The notes beneath the pieces are model-generated. The model had not been told where the DNA came from. It made no database searches and saw nothing but the letters and a program-made list of their open reading frames with translations. This document shows positions 16,673 to 25,724 of a stretch of 64,000 bases of DNA, in pieces; positions within the stretch are counted from its first letter, which is position 1, and each line of letters starts with the position of its first letter. Both the position numbers and the translations under genes were made by a program. The stretch is from a virus: IMG/VR virus record IMGVR_UViG_3300050821_007764, positions 25,049-89,048 of that record. The stretch is one strand, 5' to 3'.

Positions 16673-16679
16673 TTGAGAT

Positions 16680-16709
16680 TTGACACACCAGCCCGGCGGG
16701 GGGTAGGCT
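16680..16709 (+). promoter_or_regulatory. sigma70-like promoter (TTGACA / TAGGCT)
   Basis: TTGACA at 16680-16685, 18-nt G-rich spacer, TAGGCT at 16704-16709, 36 nt before the next ATG. Confidence 0.6.
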
Positions 16710-16745
16710 GGCACCACACCAGGAAACAGGAAAGGAACACCCGCC

Positions 16746-17990
16746 ATGCCCGAACTCCGCGACATTGCCCGCGTCCGCAATGTCACCACCACTGCCACGA
16801 CTGAGCTCGTGAACATCCCCGAGGTGGGAACCCCCGAGGGGCTCAGGACCGCCGCCGAGCTCGTTTACCACTCGGTCAGGGCGAAGACCACGAACAACTC
16901 CCCGCAGTACCCCAGGGACGGCACGCCGGGCAAGCACTGGCAGGGACGCATCCGCACCGAGGTCTTCTACGAACTGTGGCCCCAGCTGGACGACCGCATG
17001 TACGTGTCCGCCACCCAGCGCAACGAGATCATCGAGGCAGTCACCGACTACCTCGACACGTGCAAGGTGCTCGTCCGCAAGTCGGCGGACACCAAGTACA
17101 ACCCGTCGATCTGGTGGGTCAGCGACCACTGGACCCCCATGGAGGTACGAACCGTGCAGCCCGAACCGGCACAGGCACCGCAGGCCGTGCCAGGCGCAGG
17201 CTACCAGTGCCGGGGCTGTGACGAGACCTTCTCGATCCCGTCGGCACGCGGTACGCACGAGTACCGCTCGCACAAGATCGCCATCGACGACGCGGGCACC
17301 GTCTACGCCTTCGACGAGAACTTCAACGAGGCATACACGGAGTCCCTCGTCCTTCGAGTCCTGAAGGACGTTGACAGCGTCGGCGAGTCCGTGTCCTTCC
17401 GGACGGTCCAGGTCTGTGCACACGACATCGACCCGCGCATGGGGAAGGTGATCGTCAAGGGGGCAATCGGCAGGCTCGTCAGCAAGGGATCCGTCCGGCA
17501 GCTGGCCCACGGTGTCTACCCGAAGTACGCACTGGCTACCGCCGCCCCGGCCGAGGATGACACTGCCCCCGGCATCCCGGAGGAGGCCGCCGCCGTACTG
17601 CCCGGCCTGGAGCCGGAGACGGCCCCGGAGCCCGCCGTGCAGGTGACCTCCGTGGGCCCGGCCGTCGACAGCCTCACGGTCTCGCTGGACGGCCTGCGGC
17701 ACATCCTGTCCACGACACGGGGGCAGTTCGAGAGCGCGGAGGCGGCCACCATCGCCGTGTTCGAGCGGGCCAGCTGGTTGGAAGGACAGCTGGCCCGGAC
17801 CGAGCGGGAGCTTGCCGCCGCCAAGATGAAGCTCATCCCGCGCGGTACGGCTGGTCCCGAGGCGGAGGCTCTGCGTGCGACTGTTCAGGAGCTCTCCGAG
17901 AAGCTGGCAGAGGCTGTCAGGGAGCGGGACGAGGTCCAGAGCAGGCTGGACAACTTCCAGCAGGCACTGCGGGGCCTCGGCGTCCAGTAG
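16746..17990 (+). CDS. zinc-finger and coiled-coil protein (414 aa)
   Basis: Residues about 150-180 hold a C2H2 finger (YQCRGCDETFSIPSARGTHE followed by YRSH). An N-terminal HTH-like region (residues 30-115) and a second winged-helix-like region (about 200-260, SFRTVQVCAHDIDPRMGKV) flank it. After a Pro/Glu-rich linker the last 110 residues form a heptad-rich coiled coil. This looks like a multidomain DNA-binding protein, perhaps a regulator or replication organiser. Own promoter at 16680; strong terminator follows. Confidence 0.65.
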   Translation: MPELRDIARVRNVTTTATTELVNIPEVGTPEGLRTAAELVYHSVRAKTTNNSPQYPRDGTPGKHWQGRIRTEVFYELWPQLDDRMYVSATQRNEIIEAVTDYLDTCKVLVRKSADTKYNPSIWWVSDHWTPMEVRTVQPEPAQAPQAVPGAGYQCRGCDETFSIPSARGTHEYRSHKIAIDDAGTVYAFDENFNEAYTESLVLRVLKDVDSVGESVSFRTVQVCAHDIDPRMGKVIVKGAIGRLVSKGSVRQLAHGVYPKYALATAAPAEDDTAPGIPEEAAAVLPGLEPETAPEPAVQVTSVGPAVDSLTVSLDGLRHILSTTRGQFESAEAATIAVFERASWLEGQLARTERELAAAKMKLIPRGTAGPEAEALRATVQELSEKLAEAVRERDEVQSRLDNFQQALRGLGVQ

Positions 17991-18002
17991 CAGGTCACGA
18001 CC

Positions 18003-18034
18003 AGGACCAGGGTAGCTTCTGCTGCCCTGGTCCT
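18003..18034 (+). terminator. intrinsic terminator
   Basis: AGGACCAGGG plus AGC (18003-18016) pair with GCT and CCCTGGTCCT (18021-18034) around a short TTCT loop, followed by TTTAG. A TTTAGTAT overlapping its end could act as the -10 for the polymerase gene. Confidence 0.75.
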
Positions 18035-18068
18035 TTAGTATGGGCGCACGCACAAGGAAGGGGAACAG

Positions 18069-19853
18069 GTGGCGTCGCTCGACAACGTGGACCTGCGGCT
18101 GGTGGACTCCGTTGCCGAGGCCGTGGAGTTCAAACGGTTCCTGTCCGGGCGGCACGACAGCAACATCCTGGCCATTGACACAGAGTCATCATCACTCATG
18201 TGCTATGGAGCCGGTGAAAAACTCCGACTCATACAGATCGGCGACAAGCACTCCGGCTGGGTCATTCCCTGGGAACAGTGGGGTGGCGTCGCCGTCGAGG
18301 CCATCAGAGAATGGGAAGGCGACTGGGGCCTCCACAACGCCCCCCATGACTACCAGTGGCTCAGCCACCACGCCGGAGTCGAACTCCCCTGGCACCGCAT
18401 CCACGAGACCATGGTGCAAGTGGCCCTGGTGGACCCGCTCAAACCCAAGGGCCTCAAACCGGTCAGCGAGCGCATCTTCGGCAAAGCCGCACTGGCCGGG
18501 CAGAGCACCCTCAAGGCCGCCATGCAGGAACAGGGCTGGACCTGGGCAACCGTCCCCCTCGACTTCATGCCGTACATCATCTATGCCGCCCTGGACCCCG
18601 TGCTCACCTCGTGGATCGATGACGAGTACCGGCCGCAGGTCATGGAGGCAGCCTCCCAAGCGTACGACCTGGAACGCGGCGCACAGCGTGTCTGTACACG
18701 AATGATGCAGCGCGGAATGCTTCTGGACGTACCCTATGTAAACGCGGCACGGGACAAGCTCGTCGCTTACTCGGAGAAGGCCCGTGAATGGCTGAAGAGC
18801 CGTCACGGAATCACATCGCCAAACTCCGCCGCACAGCTCCGCCGGGCCTTCGAGGCGTACGGGCAGGAAATCCTGTTTTACACGAATGCCGGAGCACCGC
18901 AGTTTGACAAGCGCGCGCTGACATTCTATAAGATTGAAGGACAGAACCGGGACATTGAACAGGTAGCGGATTGTGTCCTGAAGATCAGGCATGCCGAGAA
19001 AATTATCGGATCATACATGGATAATTTTCTCAAGTTCCGTGACCCGGATGACGTCATTCACGCCAGTATCAATACCCTGGCGGCGCGTACGGGAAGAATG
19101 TCTGTAACGGGTCCGGCACTCCAGACCCTGCACCGTAATGACAAGATTGTCCGTGGCTCCTACATCCCGCGCCCAGGGCATGTATTCGTCACCTGTGACC
19201 TCTCCCAGGTGGAGTCAAGGCTCGCGGCCCACTTTACAGGCGACAAGGGCCTCGTGGACGCCTTCTGGGCAGCGGAGAGGGACGGCACGGACTTCTTCTG
19301 CGAGCTGGGCGAGTCCATTTTCGGGGAGCCGATCAGCAAGAAGGACCCCCGCCGGAACATGGTCAAGACCATTGTTTACCGCACCAATTACGGCGGCGGC
19401 GACAATATCGAGGAAATGGCCATCACCGCCGAGGTTCCCGTGGCGCAGATGGCCAAGGCAAAGGCAGGATTCGACAGCCGTTTCCCTGGCGTCAAGGCGG
19501 AACTCCAGCACACGGCGGACGTTGCCAAGCGCCGCAACCCGCCGCACCTGTTCAGCCCGTACGGACGGCGTTTCATGCTGGACCGGGGCAGCGAATACAC
19601 CCAGGGATTCAACGCCAGAATCCAGGGACACGCGGCAGAGTATTTCAAGAAAAACCTGCTGGACATCGACGCGGCTGGGCTCGGCGAATATATGGTGTTG
19701 GTTGTTCACGATGAGGTGATTGCCGAAGTGCCAATCGACATGGCCGAAGAAGCCAAGCATGTCATCGAAACCTGCATGACCGACCGTGAAGGGTACAAGG
19801 TGCCCATCACAGCCGAAGCCAACATCCTCACGGAGCGGTGGGCAAAGACATGA
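18069..19853 (+). CDS. DNA polymerase, family A with 3'-5' exonuclease (594 aa)
   Basis: The N-terminal DnaQ-like exonuclease has AIDTES (residues about 35-40), HNAPHDYQWL (about 88) and a YAALDPVLTSW motif (about 170). The polymerase domain has motif A CDLSQVESRLAA (about 376), motif B RRNMVKTIVYRTNYGGG (about 433) and motif C VVHDEV (about 545). No 5' nuclease domain, as in many phage replicative Pol I-type enzymes. The family motif-B Lys and aromatic (K...Y) are present. GC drops between about 18.7 and 19.15 kb. GTG start after AAGGAAGGGG. ATGA overlap with the next gene. Confidence 0.9.
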   Translation: MASLDNVDLRLVDSVAEAVEFKRFLSGRHDSNILAIDTESSSLMCYGAGEKLRLIQIGDKHSGWVIPWEQWGGVAVEAIREWEGDWGLHNAPHDYQWLSHHAGVELPWHRIHETMVQVALVDPLKPKGLKPVSERIFGKAALAGQSTLKAAMQEQGWTWATVPLDFMPYIIYAALDPVLTSWIDDEYRPQVMEAASQAYDLERGAQRVCTRMMQRGMLLDVPYVNAARDKLVAYSEKAREWLKSRHGITSPNSAAQLRRAFEAYGQEILFYTNAGAPQFDKRALTFYKIEGQNRDIEQVADCVLKIRHAEKIIGSYMDNFLKFRDPDDVIHASINTLAARTGRMSVTGPALQTLHRNDKIVRGSYIPRPGHVFVTCDLSQVESRLAAHFTGDKGLVDAFWAAERDGTDFFCELGESIFGEPISKKDPRRNMVKTIVYRTNYGGGDNIEEMAITAEVPVAQMAKAKAGFDSRFPGVKAELQHTADVAKRRNPPHLFSPYGRRFMLDRGSEYTQGFNARIQGHAAEYFKKNLLDIDAAGLGEYMVLVVHDEVIAEVPIDMAEEAKHVIETCMTDREGYKVPITAEANILTERWAKT

Positions 19854-20050
19854 CCAACGTAATAGACCTCGATGCGTACCGGGGGCCCGACGATGACGGT
19901 CACGACGGTAACGTCCGCTGCCCAGAATGCGGAGACGCCTGGTGGGTACCAGCTGGAGTGACAATCTCCGAGGACGGCCAGATCAACGGGTACGCCTTCC
20001 CCGTTAAGTGCCATGAGTGCGCCTATGAAATGCCGGTACCGCATGCTTGA
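19850..20050 (+). CDS. zinc-ribbon protein (66 aa)
   Basis: ATG overlaps the polymerase stop (ATGA). CPECGDAWW and CHECAYEM supply four cysteines in zinc-ribbon spacing (CxxC...CxxC). Likely a DNA- or protein-binding accessory of the polymerase/resolvase pair. The resolvase start lies within its last codons. Confidence 0.7.
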   Translation: MTNVIDLDAYRGPDDDGHDGNVRCPECGDAWWVPAGVTISEDGQINGYAFPVKCHECAYEMPVPHA

Positions 20051-20525
20051 TATTCCTGAATTCGTGGTCTGGCTCGATCCGGGCCTGCACACAGGCTGGG
20101 CCACCCTCTTCCACGGCGAGCACTTCGACTCCGGCGAGGGCATTCTCCCCGAGATCGGAGAACTCCTAGAGGATTACGCAGGCATCTACCAGGACAGGAT
20201 GGCCATCGGCTGGGAGCAGTTCATCATCACCCCCGGCGGCGGCCGGAGCAGTACCGCAGGACCCGCCATCGAGGTCATTGGAATGGCACGCTGGCTCGGC
20301 TACAAGCACCACTGCGAGATGCTCAAGCCGGTGCCGTCCGCCATGCGCACCAGCGTCTCCGTGGATGTACTGAAACGGCTCCAGTGGCACGCACCCGGCA
20401 TGGACCACGCCACTCAGGCGGCCCGTCACCTGGCGGCGTGGATGCTCCGGGAGAACCTGTTCACCCCGAAGGAGAAGGCGCAGATGTTCGCCGAGGAGGA
20501 TTGTCAGACCCCAGTCGTAGAGTGA
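20043..20525 (+). CDS. RuvC-like Holliday junction resolvase (160 aa)
   Basis: FVVWLDPGLHTGWATL at the N-terminus is the RuvC/RNase H-fold first strand with catalytic Asp; IGWEQFII supplies the second-strand Glu, and HATQAARHLAAW contains the terminal His/Asp-type helix (D/H-A...A) of this group. Phage resolvases of this fold resolve recombination intermediates before packaging. ATG 20043 was chosen; ATG 20028 in the same frame is possible. Its TGA overlaps a GTG of the SNF2 frame. Confidence 0.75.
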   Translation: MLDIPEFVVWLDPGLHTGWATLFHGEHFDSGEGILPEIGELLEDYAGIYQDRMAIGWEQFIITPGGGRSSTAGPAIEVIGMARWLGYKHHCEMLKPVPSAMRTSVSVDVLKRLQWHAPGMDHATQAARHLAAWMLRENLFTPKEKAQMFAEEDCQTPVVE

Positions 20526-20545
20526 GGGCACTGGAAGGGGAACCA

Positions 20546-22294
20546 TTGCCACTCGCTGAACTCAATGCCGCCAAGAACCGCATTGACGTCACAACTGCGT
20601 ACACAGACAGGGAGCAGGTCAGCCAGCTTCCCGGGGCCCGCTACGACCGCAGCGACAAGACCTGGACCGCCCCGGTCAGCTGGGCCAGCTGCCTCATTCT
20701 GCGGGGACTGTTCGGGGACACCCTGGAAATCGGACCACTGTTGCATCACTGGACCTGGGTCGAATACCGCAAACGCGTCGGACCGGCTCTGCGCCTGCGG
20801 GACGTCCTGAAAGACACCACACCATTCCCCGAGCTGGACGCAGTGGAGGAGGGCAGTACGTTGAAGCTCTACCCCTACCAGCGTGTGGACGCCGCCTTCT
20901 TGACTGTCAACCGGCGTGCGCTCCTGGCCCAGCCGATGGGATTGGGCAAGGGACCAGTCGCTATTCGTACACTCCAGGTTCTCGCGTACCGGGGAATGAA
21001 CCCTTTTCCGGCACTGGTCGTCTGCCCGAACAGCCTCAAATACACCGTGTGGGCGCGGGAATTGGAACGCTGGGCACCCGAACTCGTGGTGCAGGTCGTG
21101 GACGGATCAGCCGTCAAGCGCCGCAAACAGCTCACCGAACCTGTAGATGTGCTGGTGATCAACTGGGAGGGCCTCAAGTTGCACTCCCGTGTCTCCGGTT
21201 ATGGCACCATCGCGCTCTCCGACAAGGACAAGGAGGAGAAGGAACTCAACGCGATGGGCTTGCGGTCCGTCATCTTTGACGAGGTCCACAAAATCAAGGA
21301 CCCCCACGCACAGCAGACCCGGGCTGCCTGGCAGCTCGCCCACAACGCCGAGTACTGCTTCGGTCTGACCGGAACACCCGTCGGCAACAACATTGGCGAT
21401 TTGTGGTCCATCATGCATGCCATTGAGAAGGACTGGTTCCCTCGGCGTACGAAGTTCCTGGACCGCTACGCCAAGACCGCCCTCAACTACTTCGGTGGCC
21501 ACGAGATCCTCGGCATCAACCCGCACACCAAAGCCGAACTGTTCTCCATCACCGACCCGTTGATGCGCCGCGTACTGAAAGAGGCGGCACTCCCCCAGCT
21601 CCCGCCGAAACTGCCCGTGGCGTACCGGCACACGCCGCTGACCGCCAAGCAGGCCAAGGCGTACAAGGAGATGGAAAGCTCCATGATCGCCCGCCTCAAC
21701 GAGATCCTGGTCGCCCCCTCGCCACTGGCCGCTCTCACCCGGTTGTTCCAGTTCGCCGCCGCCGCAGCGGAGATCGACGAGAAGGGCCGCGTCCGATTGT
21801 CAGTGCCGTCCCCTAAGGTGGACGACATGGTGGAGCTGCTGGAGGAGATGGGGGAAGAACCCCTGGTTGTGGCCGCTGTGAGTCGTCAGCTGATCGAGCT
21901 GGCGGCGGAGCGGCTGACCAAGCTGAAGATCCCCCACGGCCTGATCACCGGGGCCCAGGGATCGGCTCTCCGGGCCCAGGCGGTCGATGAGTTCCAGGCC
22001 GGTCAGACGCGGGTGATGCTGATGACGATCGGGGCCGGGGCCGAGGGGATCACGCTCACCCGGGCGTCCACGATGCTTTTCATGCAGCGGGATTTTTCTG
22101 AAATCAAGAATGCCCAGTCGGAAGATCGCGTTCACAGAATCGGGTCAGAACGGCACTCCGCCATTCAGATCATTGATCAGATCACACCCGGTACGGTGGA
22201 GGAGCGTAAGCTTGATCTCCTGGCTGTGAAGCAGGGCCGCATGGAGGAAATTGTCCGGGACAAGGACTCGCTCCTGAAATTGCTGGGGCGGTGA
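20546..22294 (+). CDS. SNF2-family helicase (582 aa)
   Basis: Helicase motif I QPMGLGKGP (about residue 128), motif II FDEVHK (about 245), motif III LTGTP, and motif VI SEDRVHRIGS (about 524) identify a SWI2/SNF2 DNA translocase. A short N-terminal domain (LNAAKNRIDVTTAY ... SQLPGARYD) resembles the HARP-like substrate domain of SMARCAL1-type proteins. It is likely a fork or recombination remodeller. TTG 20546 has GAAGGGG at ideal spacing; GTG 20522 overlapping the upstream stop is the alternative start. Confidence 0.85.
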   Translation: MPLAELNAAKNRIDVTTAYTDREQVSQLPGARYDRSDKTWTAPVSWASCLILRGLFGDTLEIGPLLHHWTWVEYRKRVGPALRLRDVLKDTTPFPELDAVEEGSTLKLYPYQRVDAAFLTVNRRALLAQPMGLGKGPVAIRTLQVLAYRGMNPFPALVVCPNSLKYTVWARELERWAPELVVQVVDGSAVKRRKQLTEPVDVLVINWEGLKLHSRVSGYGTIALSDKDKEEKELNAMGLRSVIFDEVHKIKDPHAQQTRAAWQLAHNAEYCFGLTGTPVGNNIGDLWSIMHAIEKDWFPRRTKFLDRYAKTALNYFGGHEILGINPHTKAELFSITDPLMRRVLKEAALPQLPPKLPVAYRHTPLTAKQAKAYKEMESSMIARLNEILVAPSPLAALTRLFQFAAAAAEIDEKGRVRLSVPSPKVDDMVELLEEMGEEPLVVAAVSRQLIELAAERLTKLKIPHGLITGAQGSALRAQAVDEFQAGQTRVMLMTIGAGAEGITLTRASTMLFMQRDFSEIKNAQSEDRVHRIGSERHSAIQIIDQITPGTVEERKLDLLAVKQGRMEEIVRDKDSLLKLLGR

Positions 22295-22295
22295 A

Positions 22296-23258
22296 ATGAG
22301 CAATCTCGTCCTGAGCAATTCGACAATACAGCAGTTCAAGAACTGCAAAAGGTCGTACTACCTCCGCTACTACCGGCAGCTTGCCACACCGAAACGCCGC
22401 CACAATCCCTGCGCCGTCACGGAGATCGGCACACGTGTCCACACCATCCTTGAGGCGTACTACGGATACGACGTCCCCGTGTCCACGGCACTGAGCATCA
22501 TCTACAACGCCGCCGCCGTCGAATACCCCGACCACGCCGACCAACTGGACGAGGAAGCCGTCCTCACCGAGATCATGGTGAACGGATGGTTCGAATGGGC
22601 GGCCGAGCACGGTATCGACGAAGCATTCGAAGTCGTCTCCACCGAGCAGACCATTTCCACCGAGATGGACATCGGCGGCGGCCGGAGCGTCACCCTGATC
22701 GGGAAGTTCGACCAGCAGGTACGGCGGCGGTTTGACGATGTCCTCCTGTTCAGAGACTGGAAGACGACCGGCAACCTTTCCAAGGTCGACGACCTGGTAC
22801 GCGACGAGCAGTTCCGCTTCTACTCCATGCTCTGGTCCCTTGCGGCCCCCGAGGGAGAGCGCGTCGGAGGCGGTCTGTACACCCAGCTCCGCCGGTCCAA
22901 GCAGTCCGAACGCTCCAAGGGCCCGTACTACCAGCAGACCTCCGTCTCCTACAACCGGCACGACCTCAACTCCATGTGGCTGCGCACGCGGGAGATCGCC
23001 ATCGAGATCGACCGGTTCCACCAGCGCCTGGACAACGGGGAGAACTTCCTCGCCGTTGCCTATCCACACCCGTCCATGACCTGCTCATGGATGTGCCCGT
23101 TCGTCAATGTGTGCCATATGGCGGATGACGGGTCACGGTTCGAGGATGCGCTGAACAATCTGTATGAATCGAAGGATCCATATTATTACTACGGAACAGA
23201 AGGCATCGACTTGATCAAGGAAGTCATGGGAATCAAGGAGGAACCCCGTGAGCAGTGA
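22296..23258 (+). CDS. PD-(D/E)XK exonuclease, Cas4/RecB-like (320 aa)
   Basis: One Cys (FKNCKRSYYLRYYRQL, residue 17) and three Cys at the C-terminus (CSWMCPFVNVC) are the ligands of the 4Fe-4S cluster of Cas4/AddB-type nucleases. IGTRVHTILEAYY provides the conserved His, and LLFRDWKTTG the D...(D/E)xK core with DWKT. It should be a 5'-3' or 3'-5' single-strand exonuclease acting in recombination with the Sak4-like ATPase downstream. ATG one base after the SNF2 stop. GC is lower here than in flanking genes. Confidence 0.85.
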   Translation: MSNLVLSNSTIQQFKNCKRSYYLRYYRQLATPKRRHNPCAVTEIGTRVHTILEAYYGYDVPVSTALSIIYNAAAVEYPDHADQLDEEAVLTEIMVNGWFEWAAEHGIDEAFEVVSTEQTISTEMDIGGGRSVTLIGKFDQQVRRRFDDVLLFRDWKTTGNLSKVDDLVRDEQFRFYSMLWSLAAPEGERVGGGLYTQLRRSKQSERSKGPYYQQTSVSYNRHDLNSMWLRTREIAIEIDRFHQRLDNGENFLAVAYPHPSMTCSWMCPFVNVCHMADDGSRFEDALNNLYESKDPYYYYGTEGIDLIKEVMGIKEEPREQ

Positions 23259-24009
23259 GCACCTCGGAATCTCCGTCATCGTCCACGGCCCCGCAAAATC
23301 CGGAAAATCCCACCTGGCAGACACCATGCCAGCTCCCCGCCTGGTCCTCGACTCAGAAATGGGCAGCCGGTTCACACCCAGCAAGAAAAAGGTCTGGGAC
23401 CCGGCAAAAGAAGCACCACCCGTCGCCGACGGCACCTGGGAAACGTGCATCGTCTACGTGCGCGACTACCGCTCCGTGCTGAAAGCGTACGAATGGCTCG
23501 ACAGCGGAAAGCACCCCTTCCGATCCGTCGCGATTGACTCAATTTCCGAGACTCAGCAGCGGGCCATCGACAGCCTCGCCGGAATCCAGCAGCCCACCCA
23601 GCAGGAATGGGGAACCCTCCTGCGGCAGGTTTCCGACCTCGTACGCCGCTTCCGGGACCTCACCACCAACCCGGTCAAACCGCTGGACGCCGTGGTGTTC
23701 ATCGCCATGACCAAGCAGGGCCGGGACGGCGACGCAACCTGGCGTCCGCACGTCCAGGGGTCGCTGGCCACGACCCTCCCTTACTACTCGGATATCGTCG
23801 GCTACCTGTGCAACACCCAGGGAGTGGACGGCACCTCGGTCCGGCGGCTGTTCGTCGGACCAGTCAACGGCTTCGAGACGGGTGAGCGCGTCGGCGGACG
23901 GCTCGGCACCCACATCGACAACCCCAACGTCACCGAGATGCTCGCCCGCGTCCGCGAGTGCAGCGTCGAAGACGTCCTCGGAACCACCAGCAAAAAGGAG
24001 CTGAAGTGA
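23248..24009 (+). CDS. Sak4-like RecA-fold ATPase (253 aa)
   Basis: Walker A VIVHGPAKSGKSHLADT (about residues 10-26), Walker B-type VAIDSISE, and VVFIAMTKQ are the core of the phage Sak4 single-strand annealing ATPases, which work with an SSB. The GTG start lies inside the Cas4-like gene and the TGA overlaps the GTG of the SSB-like gene. This Cas4/Sak4/SSB order is common in phages and indicates a recombination module. Confidence 0.8.
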   Translation: MSSEHLGISVIVHGPAKSGKSHLADTMPAPRLVLDSEMGSRFTPSKKKVWDPAKEAPPVADGTWETCIVYVRDYRSVLKAYEWLDSGKHPFRSVAIDSISETQQRAIDSLAGIQQPTQQEWGTLLRQVSDLVRRFRDLTTNPVKPLDAVVFIAMTKQGRDGDATWRPHVQGSLATTLPYYSDIVGYLCNTQGVDGTSVRRLFVGPVNGFETGERVGGRLGTHIDNPNVTEMLARVRECSVEDVLGTTSKKELK

Positions 24010-24575
24010 GCGTTCTCCCCTGGCAGGACATCCGCACCGCGATGAAGGAGGGCAACGGCAAGACCCGCGTCCCCGACGGCCAGTACGACTGCAAGATCGC
24101 TTCGACTGAGCTCGGGCAGACCAGCGGCGGCTACGAGAAGGTCCGCGCCCGCTTCGTGGTCCTGTCGGGCCCGTACGAGGGCGGCAGCATCTTCATGGAC
24201 TTCGTCGTCACCGTGGACAAGCCGGGCGGCCTCAGCATGCTGGGCGAGCGCCTCGCAGTCCTGGGCATCACGGAGGACATGCTGACCGATGACCTCAAGA
24301 TGGCTGGCCTGGCCACCATGATGATTGGGCGTACCGCCCAGCTTCGTCTGGGTACGCGCACCTTCAATGACAAGGAGTACGACAACGTCACGTCGATCAA
24401 GCCCCTCGCCGCTCCAGGTGGTGGGTTCTCGTTCGGGGAGCCGGTCCCGTACGCCACACCAGCCGTAGGGGTGCCGTCGGTCCCGGGGGACAGCACGCCG
24501 GTTCCGGCCGGGTTCTCCTCCCTGGTCCCAGGCTCTCCGGCCGGTGATGACCTGCCTCCGGAGCCGCCGTTCTGA
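24006..24575 (+). CDS. single-stranded DNA-binding protein-like (189 aa)
   Basis: GTG overlaps the Sak4-like stop. The first 130 residues are beta-rich (VPDGQYDCKIASTEL, RARFVVLSGPYEGG) with GTRTFNDKEYDNVTSIKPL, as in DUF669/OB-fold phage SSBs. A Gly/Pro-rich linker ends in an acidic-hydrophobic tip (DDLPPEPPF), the hallmark of SSB tails that recruit partners. Position after Sak4 supports the assignment. Confidence 0.75.
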   Translation: MSVLPWQDIRTAMKEGNGKTRVPDGQYDCKIASTELGQTSGGYEKVRARFVVLSGPYEGGSIFMDFVVTVDKPGGLSMLGERLAVLGITEDMLTDDLKMAGLATMMIGRTAQLRLGTRTFNDKEYDNVTSIKPLAAPGGGFSFGEPVPYATPAVGVPSVPGDSTPVPAGFSSLVPGSPAGDDLPPEPPF

Positions 24576-24585
24576 TAGTCTCTGG

Positions 24586-24634
24586 GGTGCTGGTCCTGCA
24601 TAGAATCCAGTGATGGAGAGCCGGGACCAGCACC
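24586..24634 (+). other. hairpin before first tRNA
   Basis: GGTGCTGGTCC (24586-24596) pairs with GGACCAGCACC (24624-24634). The loop contains TAGAAT, a possible -10. It directly precedes tRNA-Pro and may be a processing or attenuation structure. Confidence 0.5.
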
Positions 24635-24635
24635 T

Positions 24636-24709
24636 CGGGACGTAGCTCAGCCTGGTAGAGCATCCGCTTTGGGAGCGGAGGGCCGTCGGTTCGACTCCGG
24701 CCATCCCGA
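24636..24709 (+). tRNA. tRNA-Pro (UGG)
   Basis: Cloverleaf: acceptor CGGGACG/CATCCCG with one C-A mismatch, D-arm GCTC/GAGC, anticodon loop TTTGGGA, T-arm with TTCGACT. CCA is not encoded. Confidence 0.85.
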
Positions 24710-24781
24710 CAGGAGGGGCTTCAAGGCGATGTGGAACCGGGTCGTCACGGCCCCTATCTCGCACCAGGGAACCGGTTCACT

Positions 24782-24854
24782 GCCCCTTTGGCCAAGCTGG
24801 TAAGGCACCGTACTCGTAATACGGAGATCGCTGGTTCAAGTCCAGCAGGGGGCT
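24782..24854 (+). tRNA. tRNA-Thr (CGU)
   Basis: Acceptor GCCCCTT/AGGGGGC, D-arm GCC/GGC, anticodon stem CCGTA/TACGG with loop CTCGTAA, T-arm GCTGG/CCAGC. One nucleotide separates it from the next tRNA. Confidence 0.88.
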
Positions 24855-24855
24855 C

Positions 24856-24938
24856 GCGCTCGTGGCGGAATGGCCTACGCGTCACCCTCAAAAGGTGGTC
24901 CTCTGCGGAGGGTGTGGGTTCGAATCCCACCGGGCGTA
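24856..24938 (+). tRNA. tRNA-Leu (CAA), class II
   Basis: Acceptor GCGCTCG/CGGGCGT, anticodon loop CTCAAAA, long variable arm, T-arm GTGGG-TTCGAAT-CCCAC. A normal class II leucine tRNA, unlike the CAA-bearing one at 30602. Confidence 0.88.
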
Positions 24939-24944
24939 CGAGAG

Positions 24945-24973
24945 TTGACACACCCGTCAGATGTGGGTAGTGT
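24945..24973 (+). promoter_or_regulatory. sigma70-like promoter (TTGACA / TAGTGT)
   Basis: TTGACA at 24945-24950, 17-nt spacer, TAGTGT at 24968-24973, 49 nt before the ATG at 25022. Confidence 0.65.
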
Positions 24974-25021
24974 TCTACTCATCAGCCCGCAGGGGGCAGC
25001 AGGAACAGGAAAGAGGCACCC

Positions 25022-25654
25022 ATGGACATGGAAGACTTCGCCACGCGGTACGCCGAGCGGGCGTCGGATCTGACCGATCGGTGGAACGAGGCCAGGGAGG
25101 CATCCCAGTGTGGGTATGACCACGCCGAGGAAGAGGCGCGGGTACGCCGCACCGAGGCCCGCAGGGCACTCGATGCGGCGTACATCACGGAGACCGACGA
25201 AGCGGAAAAGGTCCGCAGCGCAGCCCGCAGCGTGGCGGACGCCCGGCTCGCCGAGGACACCGAGGCCCTGATCCAGGAGCTGACCGGCAACGGCGGGGAC
25301 GATGTCAGGCTCGCCGCCTGGATGATCAAGGCTGGCTGGTGGAGGCGCTTCCCTGAACACTGCACCCAGATCATCGAGGCCATGCCCATGACCTTCGAGC
25401 AGTTCCAGGGGTTCAAGGAGCAGCACAGCCCGGCCTGGTGCTCCGACTACGACATCTTCCTCAGCAACGCGCTCCAGGCTGGTGTCATCCCCGGCGTCAC
25501 CCCGCTGGCCGGTGCCATGTACGTGATGCAGCAGGCCATCGCCAAGGCTGACATCTACAGCTCTGACCGCCGCCCCCTGACGGCCGCCTTCGAGCAGCTC
25601 GCGGCCCTTCTCCCGCAGACCGCCGACGCCGTCACGGAGAAGTCCGAGGCGTGA
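25022..25654 (+). CDS. hypothetical helical protein (210 aa)
   Basis: Behind its own promoter and an AACAGGAAAGAGG ribosome-binding site. The first 80 residues are a charged helix/coiled coil (Ala, Glu, Arg heptads); the rest is helical with WMIKAGWWRRFPEH. No enzyme motif. The gene sits between tRNA-Leu and tRNA-Met with strong hairpins on either side. Confidence 0.65.
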   Translation: MDMEDFATRYAERASDLTDRWNEAREASQCGYDHAEEEARVRRTEARRALDAAYITETDEAEKVRSAARSVADARLAEDTEALIQELTGNGGDDVRLAAWMIKAGWWRRFPEHCTQIIEAMPMTFEQFQGFKEQHSPAWCSDYDIFLSNALQAGVIPGVTPLAGAMYVMQQAIAKADIYSSDRRPLTAAFEQLAALLPQTADAVTEKSEA

Positions 25655-25713
25655 CACCCCGTGACCGCCCGGCCGACACTCTGAGGGGGGTGTCGGCCGG
25701 ACAACCACCATGG

Positions 25714-25719
25714 TACAAT
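25714..25719 (+). promoter_or_regulatory. extended -10 of tRNA-Met (TGGTACAAT)
   Basis: TACAAT preceded by TGG lies 5 nt before the first base of tRNA-Met, so transcription would start at the tRNA 5' end. Confidence 0.55.
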
Positions 25720-25724
25720 TCAGT

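Noticed and set aside
16584-18155. A long minus-strand frame of 523 codons opposite the zinc-finger gene
   Set aside because: It is antisense to a gene with good codon use and domain motifs; its product is Val/Gly/Leu-rich low-complexity typical of a shadow frame in high-GC DNA.
20384-20545. An extended N-terminus for the SNF2 helicase
   Set aside because: The in-frame region overlaps the resolvase and encodes low-complexity sequence; TTG 20546 has the ribosome-binding site.
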